Shown: positions 34,124 to 43,637, numbered from the stretch's first letter. The stretch is DNA of 64,000 nt from CAXBBB01 sp963841855 (GCA_963841855.1 CAWJEJ010000004.1:682001-746000); one strand, 5' to 3'. Notes: generated from the letters alone by a model not told the origin. Translations and numbers: made by a program.

Positions 34124-34933
34124 ATGAGCCGCTTTACCTGCCTTCTGCTCGCCGCGCCCCTTCTGATCGGCTGCGTGAGCGTCACGCCTGCTCCACTCCA
34201 GATGCCGGTCGCGCCGGTCGCGCCGATGCTGAGCGGGGCGGGCGACCTGGAGGCTTCCCTCGGCTTCAGCGCCGACGCCAGCCCCGAAGCGCGCGTCGCC
34301 TACTCGCCGCTGCCCAACGTAGTCGCGTTCGCGTCGGGCAGCCACTCGACCGAGCGGAGCGACGATCCCGGATCGTTCGACCGGACCTACGGTGAGGGCG
34401 GAATCGGTTTCTACACGTCAGCCGCCGACCTCACGTTCGAGGTGCTAGGCGGCCTGAATCGCAGCGTTCAGCACGGAGTGGGAAACTGGGTCGAGCCGAG
34501 CAGCGGCCCACGCTGCGCCGAAGATCCGATCTGTCTCCTGATTCTGGGACCGCTGGCGGCGTTTGACTCAGGCATGAGAAGCGTCCCCTACTCCTACCGT
34601 ACCGTCACCAGCGGCGCATTCGGCCAACTCAACACCGGATGGACCAAAGGCAGGCACCGGCTCGCCGCCACACTTCGCCTGACGCGCACCAGCTTCGGCA
34701 CCATCGACACGACGCCGGCCGACCTCCCGGCCCCCTCGTACGCCGTCACGCTCGACCCGGGCGTGTCATTCCGCCTCCCGTTGTCGCGCTGGCTGCATGT
34801 CGAGACTCAGGGCGGCGTCAGCTACACGCTGGCTGGCGATTCAGACGTCCTCTTCAACGATGAACTGGCGCTCTTCTCCCGCTCGGGCGGCTACGTCGCC
34901 GTTCGGCTAGGCGTTCGTCCGTTCGGACGCTAA
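34124..34933 (+). CDS. Outer-membrane beta-barrel-like lipoprotein 2 (269 aa)
   Basis: Lipoprotein signal MSRFTCLLLAAPLLIGCVS with lipobox LIGC. The body again has barrel-like strands: SGAFGQLNTGWTKGRHRLAA, VSFRLPLSRWLHVETQGGVS, and ends GGYVAVRLGVRPFGR. Its layout (lipobox, short proline-rich linker, barrel strands, large central loop) parallels the gene at 33125, so the pair likely arose by duplication despite low identity. A disulfide is possible in the loop CAEDPICL. Function unknown. Confidence 0.75.
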   Translation: MSRFTCLLLAAPLLIGCVSVTPAPLQMPVAPVAPMLSGAGDLEASLGFSADASPEARVAYSPLPNVVAFASGSHSTERSDDPGSFDRTYGEGGIGFYTSAADLTFEVLGGLNRSVQHGVGNWVEPSSGPRCAEDPICLLILGPLAAFDSGMRSVPYSYRTVTSGAFGQLNTGWTKGRHRLAATLRLTRTSFGTIDTTPADLPAPSYAVTLDPGVSFRLPLSRWLHVETQGGVSYTLAGDSDVLFNDELALFSRSGGYVAVRLGVRPFGR

Positions 34934-34947
34934 ACCACTCTGCTGCC

Positions 34948-35508
34948 GTGTCGTCGCAAGCGTCCGCCTTTCGCGAATCTCTCGATCGCCTGCTGAGGCT
35001 CGAAGGCGGCTTCTCGGATGACGCAGCCGACAGCGGCGGGCCGACTCACTGGGGCATATCCGTAGCCGTAGCCCGGGGCAAAGGCTACGATGGGCCGATG
35101 TCCCGACTGCCGCGCGCCAAAGCCGAGGAGATTTACTATGGCAGCTATTGGAAGCCGCTCGGCCTGGACGAGTTGTCCCAGACGCATCCGCGCATCGCTG
35201 GCAAGCTCTTCGATCAGGGCGTTCACTGCGGCATCGGCACGGCGGCGCGCTGGCTGCAACGCGTGCTCACCGTCCTCAACCAGAACGGCGCCCTCTACCC
35301 CGACATCGACGTGGACGGAATCGTAGGGCCCGGCACGCGCCAGGCTCTCGACGCGCTGATCCGGCATCGCGGACCAGACGGCACGACAGTCGTTCTGCGC
35401 GCCCTCAACTGCCTGCAAGGTGCCCACTACGTAGTTCTCGCCGAGCAGCGACCCAAAGACGAGCGCTTCGTCTACGGCTGGCTCCGGCAGCGCATCAGAG
35501 ACGAATAG
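34948..35508 (+). CDS. Glycoside hydrolase family 108 muramidase (186 aa)
   Basis: N-acetylmuramidase of the GH108 (secretion activator/endolysin) family. The N-terminal RLLRLEGGFSDDAADSGGPT and HWGIS hold the catalytic Glu (in EGG) and conserved Asp/Thr. The C-terminal peptidoglycan-binding half has DIDVDGIVGPGTRQALDALI. The start is GTG at 34948. There is no signal peptide, holin or phage gene nearby, so it is probably a domesticated phage-type lysin or a secretion-linked muramidase. Since FlgJ here lacks a muramidase domain, this could be a candidate wall-opening enzyme, though it is 18 kb from the flagellar genes. Confidence 0.88.
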   Translation: MSSQASAFRESLDRLLRLEGGFSDDAADSGGPTHWGISVAVARGKGYDGPMSRLPRAKAEEIYYGSYWKPLGLDELSQTHPRIAGKLFDQGVHCGIGTAARWLQRVLTVLNQNGALYPDIDVDGIVGPGTRQALDALIRHRGPDGTTVVLRALNCLQGAHYVVLAEQRPKDERFVYGWLRQRIRDE

Positions 35509-35514
35509 GAGCGC

Positions 35515-37067
35515 TCATCCCAGCGCGGCGCGGATCTGGGCGACTAAGGCTCGGTCGTGCTCCAGATGCGGCGAGGCGACGTGCTCGAAGAAATCGGCCA
35601 TGCGTCCGATCGCGCTGGGCCAGTGGTTGCGGTCGATCTCGGCGACGCCTGCCTGGGCTAGATGGTCGAGTGCGAGGTAGAGCGTCATCCGATAGCTGTT
35701 GGCGACGATCTGGCGGTAGATCGCTTGGCGGGCGGCGTCGGTCGGCTCCTTCTTGATGTCCAAGGCGTAGCCGTGGAAGTTGGCATAACCGATGCGGTGG
35801 TGGCCGCGCCCCGCGTCGAGGATCGGGTCGTGGTTCTCGACAATCAGCTTTTTGGTGATCGCGTAGATGTTGTGGAGCGCGTAGCCGCTGGCATCGCTCG
35901 TGCCGTCAGGCGTCTTGGTGCCGTCGAAGTCTCTGCGCAGGAAATCGGTCATGTACTCGGCCGACTTGGTAGAGTTGGAGCCTGTGCGTGCGCTGCAAGC
36001 CCTGATCGAACTGCCATCCGGCCCGAAAACCACGTCAGCTTGACGCGCCGTCTCCTCGTCGAACTCGTTGCCGATGCGTGCGACGACTTCGGAGGGCAAC
36101 TCGATATCGCCTCTTTTGTGGACACGGGCAAAATCGCCGACCATCCAAACCGGGTTGGGACCTTTGTGCGCGTCAGTCTCGGCTGGAAGCCACGCGAAGA
36201 CGGACGGTTGCCCCACAGCGAGCCGGTTCGCACCTCCTCTGCGAAACAGGTGCTGCGCGACCAAGACCGAGCGCGTATTTGTGCTCCATGAACTGGGCAC
36301 CGTTGCCGTCGAATCCGCTCGTCGTCGCGCAAGTCGCCCGTGACGTCGAGCAGGCGGAAGAGGGCTTGGTCGGTCGAATCGGAGAGGTAGGCATCGTGAG
36401 CGGCGAACAGCGCGCGCTCGGCGTCGGCGTCGCGGGGAAAGCGGGGAAGGTCGGGCAGCCAGTCGGCGATCGACGCGTCGCCTTCGTGCGGATCCTCACT
36501 CCACCGGTTGAGTGCCAGTCCGATGCGGAACGTGCGCGGATCGTTGGCCATCCAGCGGTCACGCTCGCGACGCGCGATTTGGGGCGAGAGCACATCGGTC
36601 GTGCCCAGTCCGGATCGAACCATCTGCCGTCCAAAACGCCAGATCGCGCTCGGCGACGTTTGCTCCCGGCAGCACCTGCCCGCCCGGCTGAAACGGACGG
36701 TGGGTGCGGTGGTCGCGCTGCGTGATGCCGTCGCGCAGCCGATCGCCTTGACCAGTTCGACGATGCGCTGGGCGTCCCGCTCGCCCAGGTGGGGAGCGAC
36801 GCGGCGGCGGATCGTCTGGTCGTCGAAGTCGAAGTAGGCCAGATCGAAGGCGTCCGGCGCGTGGCAACTCGCGCACGAGGCGCCGCCCTGGATCGCCCCG
36901 GCTTTGCGCCACGACACCAGACCCGCGGCGATCGTCACGGGTGATAGAGCGGGACCGGGCTCACCGACCGGAGCGGCGGGATTGTCCAGCGCATCGTCAG
37001 ACAGGCTCGCGTCGCAGGCGGCAAAGCAAAAGCAGCAGGTCAGCGCGAGAGCGGCGAGTCGGAGCAT
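35515..37067 (-). pseudogene. Cytochrome c-domain lipoprotein with several frameshifts
   Basis: Reading from 37067: signal and lipobox (LALTCCFCFAACDAS), then a heme site GGASCASCHAPDAFDL, VAPHLGERDAQRIVELVKAI, a frameshift near 36740-36700 (continuing QRDHRTHRPFQPGGQVLPGA), then FGRQMVRSGLG and IGLALNRWSEDPHEGDASIA, another shift near 36300, then EVVARIGNEFDEETARQADV and SRMTLYLALDHLAQAGVAEI to the stop at 35515. At least three single-base corrections give one protein of about 515 aa. The middle third looks like a di-haem-peroxidase-type or other cytochrome module but is not identified. Function unknown. Confidence 0.7.
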
Positions 37068-37292
37068 CGGCGAGTCGGAGAAGGTGGTAGGCGGACGCTG
37101 GGTGGCCAGGCGTTCTCCTTCATACTACGAAGGCGCCGTCATCACCCAACGCGCGCAGAATTTGCCTCGCGCGAATGGACTGCCGAGCAGGCGCTTTCAT
37201 CCTGATCAAAACCGGGACGCACTCGGCACTCCGTCGGCTGGCTTCCACCTTCGCCTCACTCTGCTGCACCAGAACGAACCCCGGCGACAAGA

Positions 37293-37598
37293 TTACCGAA
37301 ACGGCTTCTCCTTGGACAGAAACGCGCCCAGAGTCGTCGACGCCGATCGGGCCGTGGCGGTAGAGCAGCGGCTCGCCGAACGCAGCGCCGACGCGGTAAC
37401 CGAACGCGCGCGCGCCTGGGACTCGGCGAACGCGTGGAAGGCCGGGTTGGAGATCAACGTCTGCGGTTGATCGTCGCCTGAATCGTCGGCGCCCGGCGTG
37501 TGGAAGTGAGAGCCGAACGCATGGAGCGCTTCCATCCGCTGCTCCCACACGTCCGCACGTCGACGGCGAGCGAGGGCGCAAACGGAATCGACTGCATG
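37293..37598 (-). pseudogene. bshB1: C-terminal part of a BshB1-like (PIG-L/LmbE) deacetylase, cut by the junction
   Basis: From the junction the minus strand reads AVDSVCALARRRADVWEQRM and EALHAFGSHFHTPGADDSGD, then DQPQTLISNPAFHAFAESQ, and after a one-base shift ARAFGYRVGAAFGEPLLYRH and GPIGVDD, then a second shift to LGAFLSKEKPFR and stop. This matches the end of bacillithiol-biosynthesis deacetylases (V-D-I-S ... K-ALNAYKSQF ... ISS-x-F ... YAE-F ... LDD-L). The N-terminal two thirds are missing because a different genome begins at 37,594-37,600. Two indels in 300 bases suggest poor sequence quality here. Confidence 0.65.
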
Positions 37599-37599
37599 C
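37594..37599. other. Chimeric junction between two genomes (GCATGC)
   Basis: Left of here is G+C-rich sequence in the bshB1-like frame; right of here is A+T-rich sequence in the GDH frame. The palindrome GCATGC (also an SphI site) can belong to either side. Both genes run on the minus strand and both are cut exactly here, and the composition changes within a few bases. Confidence 0.9.
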
Positions 37600-38646
37600 T
37601 AAAATATCAGGCACCACAAGAATGTCTTTATTTGCAATGATATCATCTGCTTTAGCAGAAGTAGGTCCGTTTGCGCCTTCAACTATTAGTCTAGCTTGAA
37701 TTTTTTCAGCATTCCCAACTGTTATTACATCTTCTAGTGCTGCCGGAATAAGGATATCTACTTTTGCGGTTAAAAGTTCTGCAGGAGCCATTTTTTCAGC
37801 TCCTCCAAAACCAATCAATGAACGGTTATTTGAATTAGAGTATGTTATTGCTTTACCTATGTCAATACCGTTATCATTCCAATAAGCACCTGAAATATCG
37901 CTTATCGCTTTAATTTTGACTCCACTTTCACTTAATAATTGAGCTGCCCAAGAGCCAACATTTCCAAAACCTTGAACTGCTGCGGTAACTTGAGTTGGTT
38001 TTAACTTCAACTTTTCAAGTGCATTCAATGTCGAAATCATCACGCCACGACCCGTTGCCTCAGCTCTTCCTAGAGATCCGCCCATTACTAGTGGTTTTCC
38101 AGTTACGACTGCTGGGGAAGTTTTACCTTGCGATTTAGAATACTCATCCATCAACCAAGCCATCACTCTGTCATTAGTCCCAACATCTGGAGCGGGGATA
38201 TCTCTATCAGGACCAAACACATCAACCATTGATAAAGTATATGCTCTTGTCAACCGCTCTAACTCTCCTGCTGACATCGAACGGGGGTCACATTTTATCC
38301 CTCCTTTTGCACCTCCGTAAGGGATGTCTACAACAGCACATTTCCATGTCATCCAAGCTGCCAAAGCTTTTACTTCATCAAGATTCACTCCTAAATCATA
38401 TCGAATACCGCCTTTAGATGGGCCTAATATGTCTGAATGAATAATTCGGTAACCTTCAAAAACCTGCATACTTTCATCATCCATTGTAATGGGCAATGAA
38501 ACTAGCACTTGCCTTGATGGCGATTTCAACACATTATAAGTATCACGATCAAGCCCTAATATTTCTGCCGCAATATTAAATCGCGACATCATTGATTCAA
38601 ACGGGTTGAGGTGATCCTTTATCGGAGCAGGTTCTAAATATGCCAT
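37597..38646 (-). CDS. gdhA: Glutamate dehydrogenase, C-terminal end missing (about 350 of about 425 aa)
   Basis: NAD(P)-dependent interconversion of glutamate and 2-oxoglutarate plus ammonia. The dimer domain has EGYRIIHSDILGPSKGGIRY, the catalytic Lys in VVDIPYGGAKGGIKCDPRSM and DIPAPDVGTNDRVMAWLMDE. The Rossmann domain has VTAAVQGFGNVGSWAAQLL. It ends after IIANKDILVVPDIL, where the family continues ANAGGVTVSYFEW; here the next codons belong to the other genome. The apparent long frame down to 37120 is an artefact of the join. Monocistronic, A+T-rich, normal Bacteroidota sequence up to the break. Confidence 0.95.
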
Positions 38647-38691
38647 ATCTTGTTCCTTTAATTTGTGGGATTATTACGATAACCAATTACT

Positions 38692-39510
38692 TTAGTTATC
38701 AAACAAAACTAAGTATGTGGTAATAAACGGGATAGACAAAAACAGCCCATCAAAGCGATCTAAAAAACCACCGTGACCTGGTAAAATTGTCCCCGAATCT
38801 TTGATATCAAAACTCCTTTTTAGAAGTGACTCTACCAAATCTCCCATACCACCACATATTACTATTATAACAGCCAACACGACCCATTGTTGCAATTCAA
38901 ATATTGGAAAATAGAGGCTTAAGCCATAAGCCATTCCAATCGCAAACACTAAAGCACCAAAACTCCCTTCCCAAGTTTTTTTGGGAGAAATGCGTTCAAA
39001 CAACTTTGTTCTGCCTACTAACTTTCCTGTGAAATAAGCAAATGTATCACTTGTCCAAAGTAATAGAATGATACCCAACATGATTTCCCAATGATATTCT
39101 CCACCAACAATCGTTGTGAAATGAAGTAATGATGATGGAAGTGCGATGTAGACAATGCTTAAAAATGAAAAAGCAACATTAGTAAAAGGAGCTTCTTTTT
39201 TTCTAAATAACTCAAGAAAGAAAACTAAGGACGAAAATGGAATTAAGACCATTAATGTTTTCATAGGCAACACTCCTTTGGCAATGCTATAACTTAAAAA
39301 AAGCAAGGTGTTGGCTGTTATGATAGTTATTACTTTCTCAGGTAGTGCTTCAGATTTTACTAAATTCAAAAACTCCCATAAGCACAAGTTTAATAACAAA
39401 AAAGTAATCAAGAGGTAAGAATATTGATGAAACGTGATTCCAAGCACAAAAACAGAAGTACCTATAAGACCAGTAATTACACGTTGTTTAAAATTTGAAC
39501 TGTTACTCAA
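38692..39510 (-). CDS. cdsA: Phosphatidate cytidylyltransferase (272 aa)
   Basis: Makes CDP-diacylglycerol from phosphatidate and CTP in the inner membrane. About eight hydrophobic segments. The signature near the C-terminus is complete: ESLLKRSFDIKDSGTILPGH then GGFLDRFDGL. Its start overlaps the end of the DUF2007 gene by eight bases. Together with the CPBP protease gene upstream it forms a tight minus-strand operon, an arrangement common in Flavobacteriales. Confidence 0.95.
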   Translation of the reverse strand: MSNSSNFKQRVITGLIGTSVFVLGITFHQYSYLLITFLLLNLCLWEFLNLVKSEALPEKVITIITANTLLFLSYSIAKGVLPMKTLMVLIPFSSLVFFLELFRKKEAPFTNVAFSFLSIVYIALPSSLLHFTTIVGGEYHWEIMLGIILLLWTSDTFAYFTGKLVGRTKLFERISPKKTWEGSFGALVFAIGMAYGLSLYFPIFELQQWVVLAVIIVICGGMGDLVESLLKRSFDIKDSGTILPGHGGFLDRFDGLFLSIPFITTYLVLFDN

Positions 39511-39712
39511 AACGCACTTCTTTAGTTATAATATTTATAGCCTCCAACACATCTTCCTGTGTTACTAACACTTCAACTTGCCCTATTGTGTAAGCACTAT
39601 CTTTTTTATTCATCTGTATACAAGCGATTCCATACTTTAAGAGTGCTTGCTCAACCAAAGCCGCTTGATACTCATAATTGCTTGAAAATACCTTTTTCCA
39701 TTTACTTTTCAT
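39503..39712 (-). CDS. DUF2007 family small protein (69 aa)
   Basis: Short protein with the DUF2007 pattern: KKVFSSNYEYQAALVEQALL, then GIACIQMNKKDSAY and VEVLVTQEDVLEAINII. The family is described as putative signal-transducing, without a known role. It overlaps cdsA by eight bases and starts one base after the CPBP stop. Confidence 0.85.
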   Translation of the reverse strand: MKSKWKKVFSSNYEYQAALVEQALLKYGIACIQMNKKDSAYTIGQVEVLVTQEDVLEAINIITKEVRFE

Positions 39713-39713
39713 G

Positions 39714-40655
39714 TCAAGTAGTGATGTTTTTTGCCCACATCTTTTTTAAATAAATAAAAACAGTAATAATCAACCCGGATGAAAACAAAAAAATCAACCC
39801 TTGATTTTGATCTAATTCACCAATAGGTAAATCAGTTTCTGACATACCATAATGATATACAAAAAACAAAGACAGGCTATTGTTAACTAAATGCCCTACA
39901 ATAGGCACCCACAAATTGCGCGAGTAATAATACAAATAACCGAAAAGAGCGCCCAACATAAATCGTGGCAAGAAACTAAAAAACTGCATATGAATTGCTC
40001 CAAAAACAAAGGCAGTCACCCAAATTCCTACATGAGAATTTTTGAACAAATGAATAAATAACGGTTGTAAAACCCCTCTGAAAGCTAACTCTTCACCAAC
40101 TGCAGCTAACACACCTATAATCAACAGGCCTACTAGAAAGTCTGTAAAGGAGCCGAAATGCGTAATTACCTGAGTTAACGCTGCTATTTGTTTTTCAGAA
40201 TTGCGTGCCCAAGTTTCAAAACCAGCTAAAAAATCTGGGAATTGGATTATTTGATTCCATTCGGCTAAAACGCTGCTTAATGGCAACACAAACAACATCA
40301 TCACAAATACATTCGAAAAACTTGAAATAGCAACTTGTGAGTTATTATTCCATGAATCATACTGTATGGGAAATGAGGTTTTAGAAATAAATAATAAGGG
40401 AAAAATTAGAAAACACACCAGTGAATTAGCCGCTTGAACCAGCAACAAGGGCATTCCCAAATTCAGATTATCTTGTGGATGCAGAATAGCATTTGCCATT
40501 ACCGACATATCCTCCCCGAAGTAATACATATAAACAAAAGCACTCATTAGTTGCCCTACTAAAAAACCTGCTAAGAGATATAAAACAAACTTCAGAAAAA
40601 CGGACAAATAGTATTCTCTATTAAAAGGACTTTCTGATTCAGAATATTGGGTCAT
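39714..40655 (-). CDS. CPBP family intramembrane metalloprotease (313 aa)
   Basis: Eight or so transmembrane segments with the Abi/CPBP motifs: EELAFRGVLQPLFIHLFKN (EExxxR), FGAIHMQFFSF (His) and VGHLVNNSLSLF (His-x-x-x-Asn). Family members process lipidated or membrane proteins. It is the first gene of the operon with DUF2007 and cdsA. The 90-base gap to divergent dusB carries the promoters. Confidence 0.9.
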   Translation of the reverse strand: MTQYSESESPFNREYYLSVFLKFVLYLLAGFLVGQLMSAFVYMYYFGEDMSVMANAILHPQDNLNLGMPLLLVQAANSLVCFLIFPLLFISKTSFPIQYDSWNNNSQVAISSFSNVFVMMLFVLPLSSVLAEWNQIIQFPDFLAGFETWARNSEKQIAALTQVITHFGSFTDFLVGLLIIGVLAAVGEELAFRGVLQPLFIHLFKNSHVGIWVTAFVFGAIHMQFFSFLPRFMLGALFGYLYYYSRNLWVPIVGHLVNNSLSLFFVYHYGMSETDLPIGELDQNQGLIFLFSSGLIITVFIYLKKMWAKNITT

Positions 40656-40745
40656 CTAAATAATTAGTTAAAGCACAGACTTCGTTTTTTTAATCTTTGA
40701 AGTCTTTAATTTAATCCTGTAAATTTACAGAAAAATTAAAGCCAA

Positions 40746-41738
40746 TTGGTAAAGATAAACAATATAGAATTAGGTGACTTCCCTCTTTTGCTCGCGCCAA
40801 TGGAAGATGTTAGCGATCCTCCATTTAGAGCCGTATGTAAAGAAAACGGTGCTGATTTAATGTACACAGAATTTATTTCTGCAGATGGATTAATTCGGGA
40901 TGCTGAAAAAAGCGTACAAAAGCTAGATATCTATGATTATGAGCGACCAATTGGTATTCAAATATTTGGTGATAAAATAGACGCCATGCGAGAAGCTGCC
41001 GCAATTGCAGAAGCTGCCCGGCCAGAGCTTATTGATATCAACTATGGCTGTCCCGTGAAGAAAGTCGCTTGCAAAGGTGCTGGAGCTGGAATTCTAAAAG
41101 ACATTGACAAGATGGAGCGTATGACTGCTGAGATTGTGAAGCAAGTCAAACTACCTGTTACTGTTAAAACTAGATTAGGCTGGGATGATGATACTATCAA
41201 AATAGTGGAAGTAGCCAAGCGTCTTCAAGGCGTTGGTATTCAAGCATTAACTATACACGGTAGAACTCGCGTGCAAATGTACAAAGGTGAAGCTAACTGG
41301 AACCCGATTGCTGAGGTTAAAAATCATCCAGACATCCACATCCCTATTTTTGGGAATGGTGATATTGACTCTCCTGAAAAAGCATTAGAATATAAAAACA
41401 AATATGGCGTAGACGGTATTATGATTGGTCGTGCGGCCATTGGCTACCCGTGGATTTTTAATGAAATAAAACATTACCTCAACACGGGTGAGAAGTTAGC
41501 TCCCCCATCTATTGAGGAGCGCATAGATGTCTGTAAAAGACACCTTAATTTTTCAATTGAATGGAAAGGCGAACGCTTGGGTACTTTCGAAATGCGAAGA
41601 CACTACACCAGTTATTTTAAAAACATCCCTAATTTCAAGGAGTTTAGAATGCGACTAGTGTTGGCTGACACACAGCAAGAAACACTCGCTATTTTAGAAG
41701 AAATCGCTCATCAGTTTTCTTCATTCGAATTTGAATGA
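40746..41738 (+). CDS. dusB: tRNA-dihydrouridine synthase DusB (330 aa)
   Basis: FMN enzyme that reduces uridine in the tRNA D-loop. The N-terminus is LLLAPMEDVSDPPFRAVCKE, the catalytic Cys lies in DINYGCPVKKVACKGAGAGI, and VKTRLGWDDDT and LTIHGRTRVQMYKGEANW follow. FMN phosphate binding is at GVDGIMIGRAAIGYPWIF. The start at 40746 is TTG (LVKINNIELG); no better ATG lies near. Its stop overlaps the ATG of the next gene. Confidence 0.95.
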   Translation: MVKINNIELGDFPLLLAPMEDVSDPPFRAVCKENGADLMYTEFISADGLIRDAEKSVQKLDIYDYERPIGIQIFGDKIDAMREAAAIAEAARPELIDINYGCPVKKVACKGAGAGILKDIDKMERMTAEIVKQVKLPVTVKTRLGWDDDTIKIVEVAKRLQGVGIQALTIHGRTRVQMYKGEANWNPIAEVKNHPDIHIPIFGNGDIDSPEKALEYKNKYGVDGIMIGRAAIGYPWIFNEIKHYLNTGEKLAPPSIEERIDVCKRHLNFSIEWKGERLGTFEMRRHYTSYFKNIPNFKEFRMRLVLADTQQETLAILEEIAHQFSSFEFE

Positions 41739-42607
41739 TCCGTAAAGAAAATTTTATTGTCATTGCTTTATTTACTTCACTGGTTTTAATCTGGGGAAGT
41801 GCATTTATACTTATGAAAAAGAGTTTATTGTTCTTCTCTCCCCTGGAAGTCGGGGCTGGAAGAATTTTCTTTGCTTTTTTAACACTTCTACCCTTTGCTC
41901 TTAAACAAGTCTCTAAAATAAAATGTAGAGATTTGGGGTTAATTATTTTGTCAGGTGCGCTCGGTAGCTTTGCTCCTGCAATCTTATTTGCTTTGGCACA
42001 ATCAACGGTTTCAAGTGGCTATGCAGCTATTCTAAGTGGGCTAACACCTGTCCTCACCATTTTAGTTGGTGTGTTGTTTTACAATCAACGCGTGCTTCTT
42101 CTTCAACTCCTGGGTGTGATGTTGAGTTTTTCAGGCGCCATTGTTCTTTTATTTCAAGGTCTTGCCTTTTCAAACATAGAATGGTTGGCCTCTTCTTTTA
42201 TTTTTCTCGCAACACTTTGTTATGCGCTAAATTTAACCTTAATCAAGTTTAAGCTAAAGGACGTCCATCCATTGTCAATTGCAGCTGTTTCACTTTTATT
42301 CATTGGCCCTATCGCTGCTGTATTTCTATATTCTCACGATTTCTTTGCGTTTGAGTTTTCACAACCACGATTTCAAGAAGCCTTTTTTTCTTTGGCTATT
42401 TTAGGTGTTACCTCTACTGCCATTGCTTTGGTATTGTTTAATCAACTTTTAAAAATAGCTTCTCCAATTTTGGCAAGCTCTATCACATATGCTATACCTT
42501 TAGTAGCACTTAGTTGGGGTTATTTTGATGGTGAACAGTTAACGGCAATTCACCTCACGGGTTTATCATTGATTTTGGGTGGAGTGTATTTGATTGCTAG
42601 AAAGTGA
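41735..42607 (+). CDS. EamA/DMT family transporter (290 aa)
   Basis: Ten transmembrane segments in two EamA repeats: first ALFTSLVLIWGSAFILMKKS and later ALAQSTVSSGYAAILSGLTP, second LASSFIFLATLCYALNLTLI and SITYAIPLVALSWGY. Probably exports a small metabolite or amino acid; the substrate is unknown. It overlaps dusB by four bases and converges with nuoC, with 22 bases between. Confidence 0.92.
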   Translation: MIRKENFIVIALFTSLVLIWGSAFILMKKSLLFFSPLEVGAGRIFFAFLTLLPFALKQVSKIKCRDLGLIILSGALGSFAPAILFALAQSTVSSGYAAILSGLTPVLTILVGVLFYNQRVLLLQLLGVMLSFSGAIVLLFQGLAFSNIEWLASSFIFLATLCYALNLTLIKFKLKDVHPLSIAAVSLLFIGPIAAVFLYSHDFFAFEFSQPRFQEAFFSLAILGVTSTAIALVLFNQLLKIASPILASSITYAIPLVALSWGYFDGEQLTAIHLTGLSLILGGVYLIARK

Positions 42608-42629
42608 AGAAAAGTTGATTCACCCTACC

Positions 42630-43118
42630 CTATTCATAGTCGACTTTCACGCCATGAAAATACTCTTGTGTCGTGTAATCTTTTCGAAGCGGGTGCCCTT
42701 CCCAGTTAGCTGGCAACAAAATACGTCTTAAATCTGGGTGTCCTTCAAAATGAATCCCCAACAAATCAAATGTTTCTCTTTCGTGCCAATCAGCCGTGCG
42801 CCAAATAGAGGTTAAACTAGGTACCGAAGGCTTTTCTCTCTCAAGAATTACTTTTATGATAAAGTGACTGTTTTTTGTGATGGAATAAAAATGATAAATC
42901 ACTTCCATTGAATTTTTATCTACCCCATTATCTACCCCCGTTATATTTGAAAGGTGGTCAAAATAACAACCGGAGTTGGTTTGCAACTCAGTACACACTT
43001 GTAAAAGCAAATCGGTTTGCAACACAATAAAAGGCTGTATCGCTTCACCACGCGTTGAAACTATCGCCTCAGCCCCAAACTTATCTGCTATCAGGTTTAC
43101 TACTTCCTCGAAACTCAT
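42630..43118 (-). CDS. nuoC: NADH-quinone oxidoreductase subunit C (162 aa)
   Basis: Peripheral-arm subunit of respiratory complex I (30-kDa family). The signature is ERETFDLLGIHFEGHPDLRR followed by ILLPANWEGHPLRKDY. It ends shortly after, as a separate subunit C and not a C-D fusion. It overlaps nuoB by four bases. nuoD, which normally follows, is absent: the next gene is the convergent transporter. Confidence 0.95.
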   Translation of the reverse strand: MSFEEVVNLIADKFGAEAIVSTRGEAIQPFIVLQTDLLLQVCTELQTNSGCYFDHLSNITGVDNGVDKNSMEVIYHFYSITKNSHFIIKVILEREKPSVPSLTSIWRTADWHERETFDLLGIHFEGHPDLRRILLPANWEGHPLRKDYTTQEYFHGVKVDYE

Positions 43119-43636
43119 ACAACCTCCTTTTTAAGTAGTTTTTCAATCGCTGTTGGCGCCATCAAGGTTTCCTTACGAATTTTCTCTTGCAACTTTAAAA
43201 AACCACCTATCAATGCTTCAGGGCGAGGTGGGCAACCTGGCACATACACATCTACAGGAATAATTCGGTCAACGCCTTTCACTACGTGATAACCATGCTG
43301 CCAATAGGGTCCGCCACAATTAGAGCAAGAGCCCATTGAAATCACATAACGTGGTTCGGACATTTGTTCATATAGTCTTTTCACCCGATCCGCCATTTTA
43401 AATGTCACAGTTCCTGCAACAATCATCACATCTGATTGACGGGGTGATGACCGTGGCGTAATTCCAAAACGATCCAGATCATAACCTGCAGTATAAGCAG
43501 ACATCATTTCAATAGCACAACAAGCGATACCAAAACCCATCGGCCACATCGATGATAAACGTGCCCAATTGATTAAGTCATCCACTTTAGTGATAACTAC
43601 TCCTCCGTGTTGAAACTGTTGATCGAGTAATCCCAT
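43115..43636 (-). CDS. nuoB: NADH-quinone oxidoreductase subunit B (173 aa)
   Basis: Carries cluster N2 at the end of the electron chain in complex I. The ligands are seen in GFGIACCAIEMMSA (tandem Cys), MGSCSNCGGPYWQHG, and VPGCPPRPEALIGG. It is complete and of normal length, sitting between nuoA and nuoC. Confidence 0.97.
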   Translation of the reverse strand: MGLLDQQFQHGGVVITKVDDLINWARLSSMWPMGFGIACCAIEMMSAYTAGYDLDRFGITPRSSPRQSDVMIVAGTVTFKMADRVKRLYEQMSEPRYVISMGSCSNCGGPYWQHGYHVVKGVDRIIPVDVYVPGCPPRPEALIGGFLKLQEKIRKETLMAPTAIEKLLKKEVV

Positions 43637-43637
43637 G

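Noticed and set aside
34948..35508. GH108 gene as evidence of a prophage
   Set aside because: No holin, terminase, capsid, tail or integrase genes lie nearby; neighbours are surface lipoproteins and a cytochrome gene.
37120..38646. A 508-residue frame that looks like a glutamate dehydrogenase with a long arginine-rich C-terminal extension
   Set aside because: The extension begins exactly at the composition break and is an out-of-frame reading of the bshB1-like gene. It is an artefact of the join.
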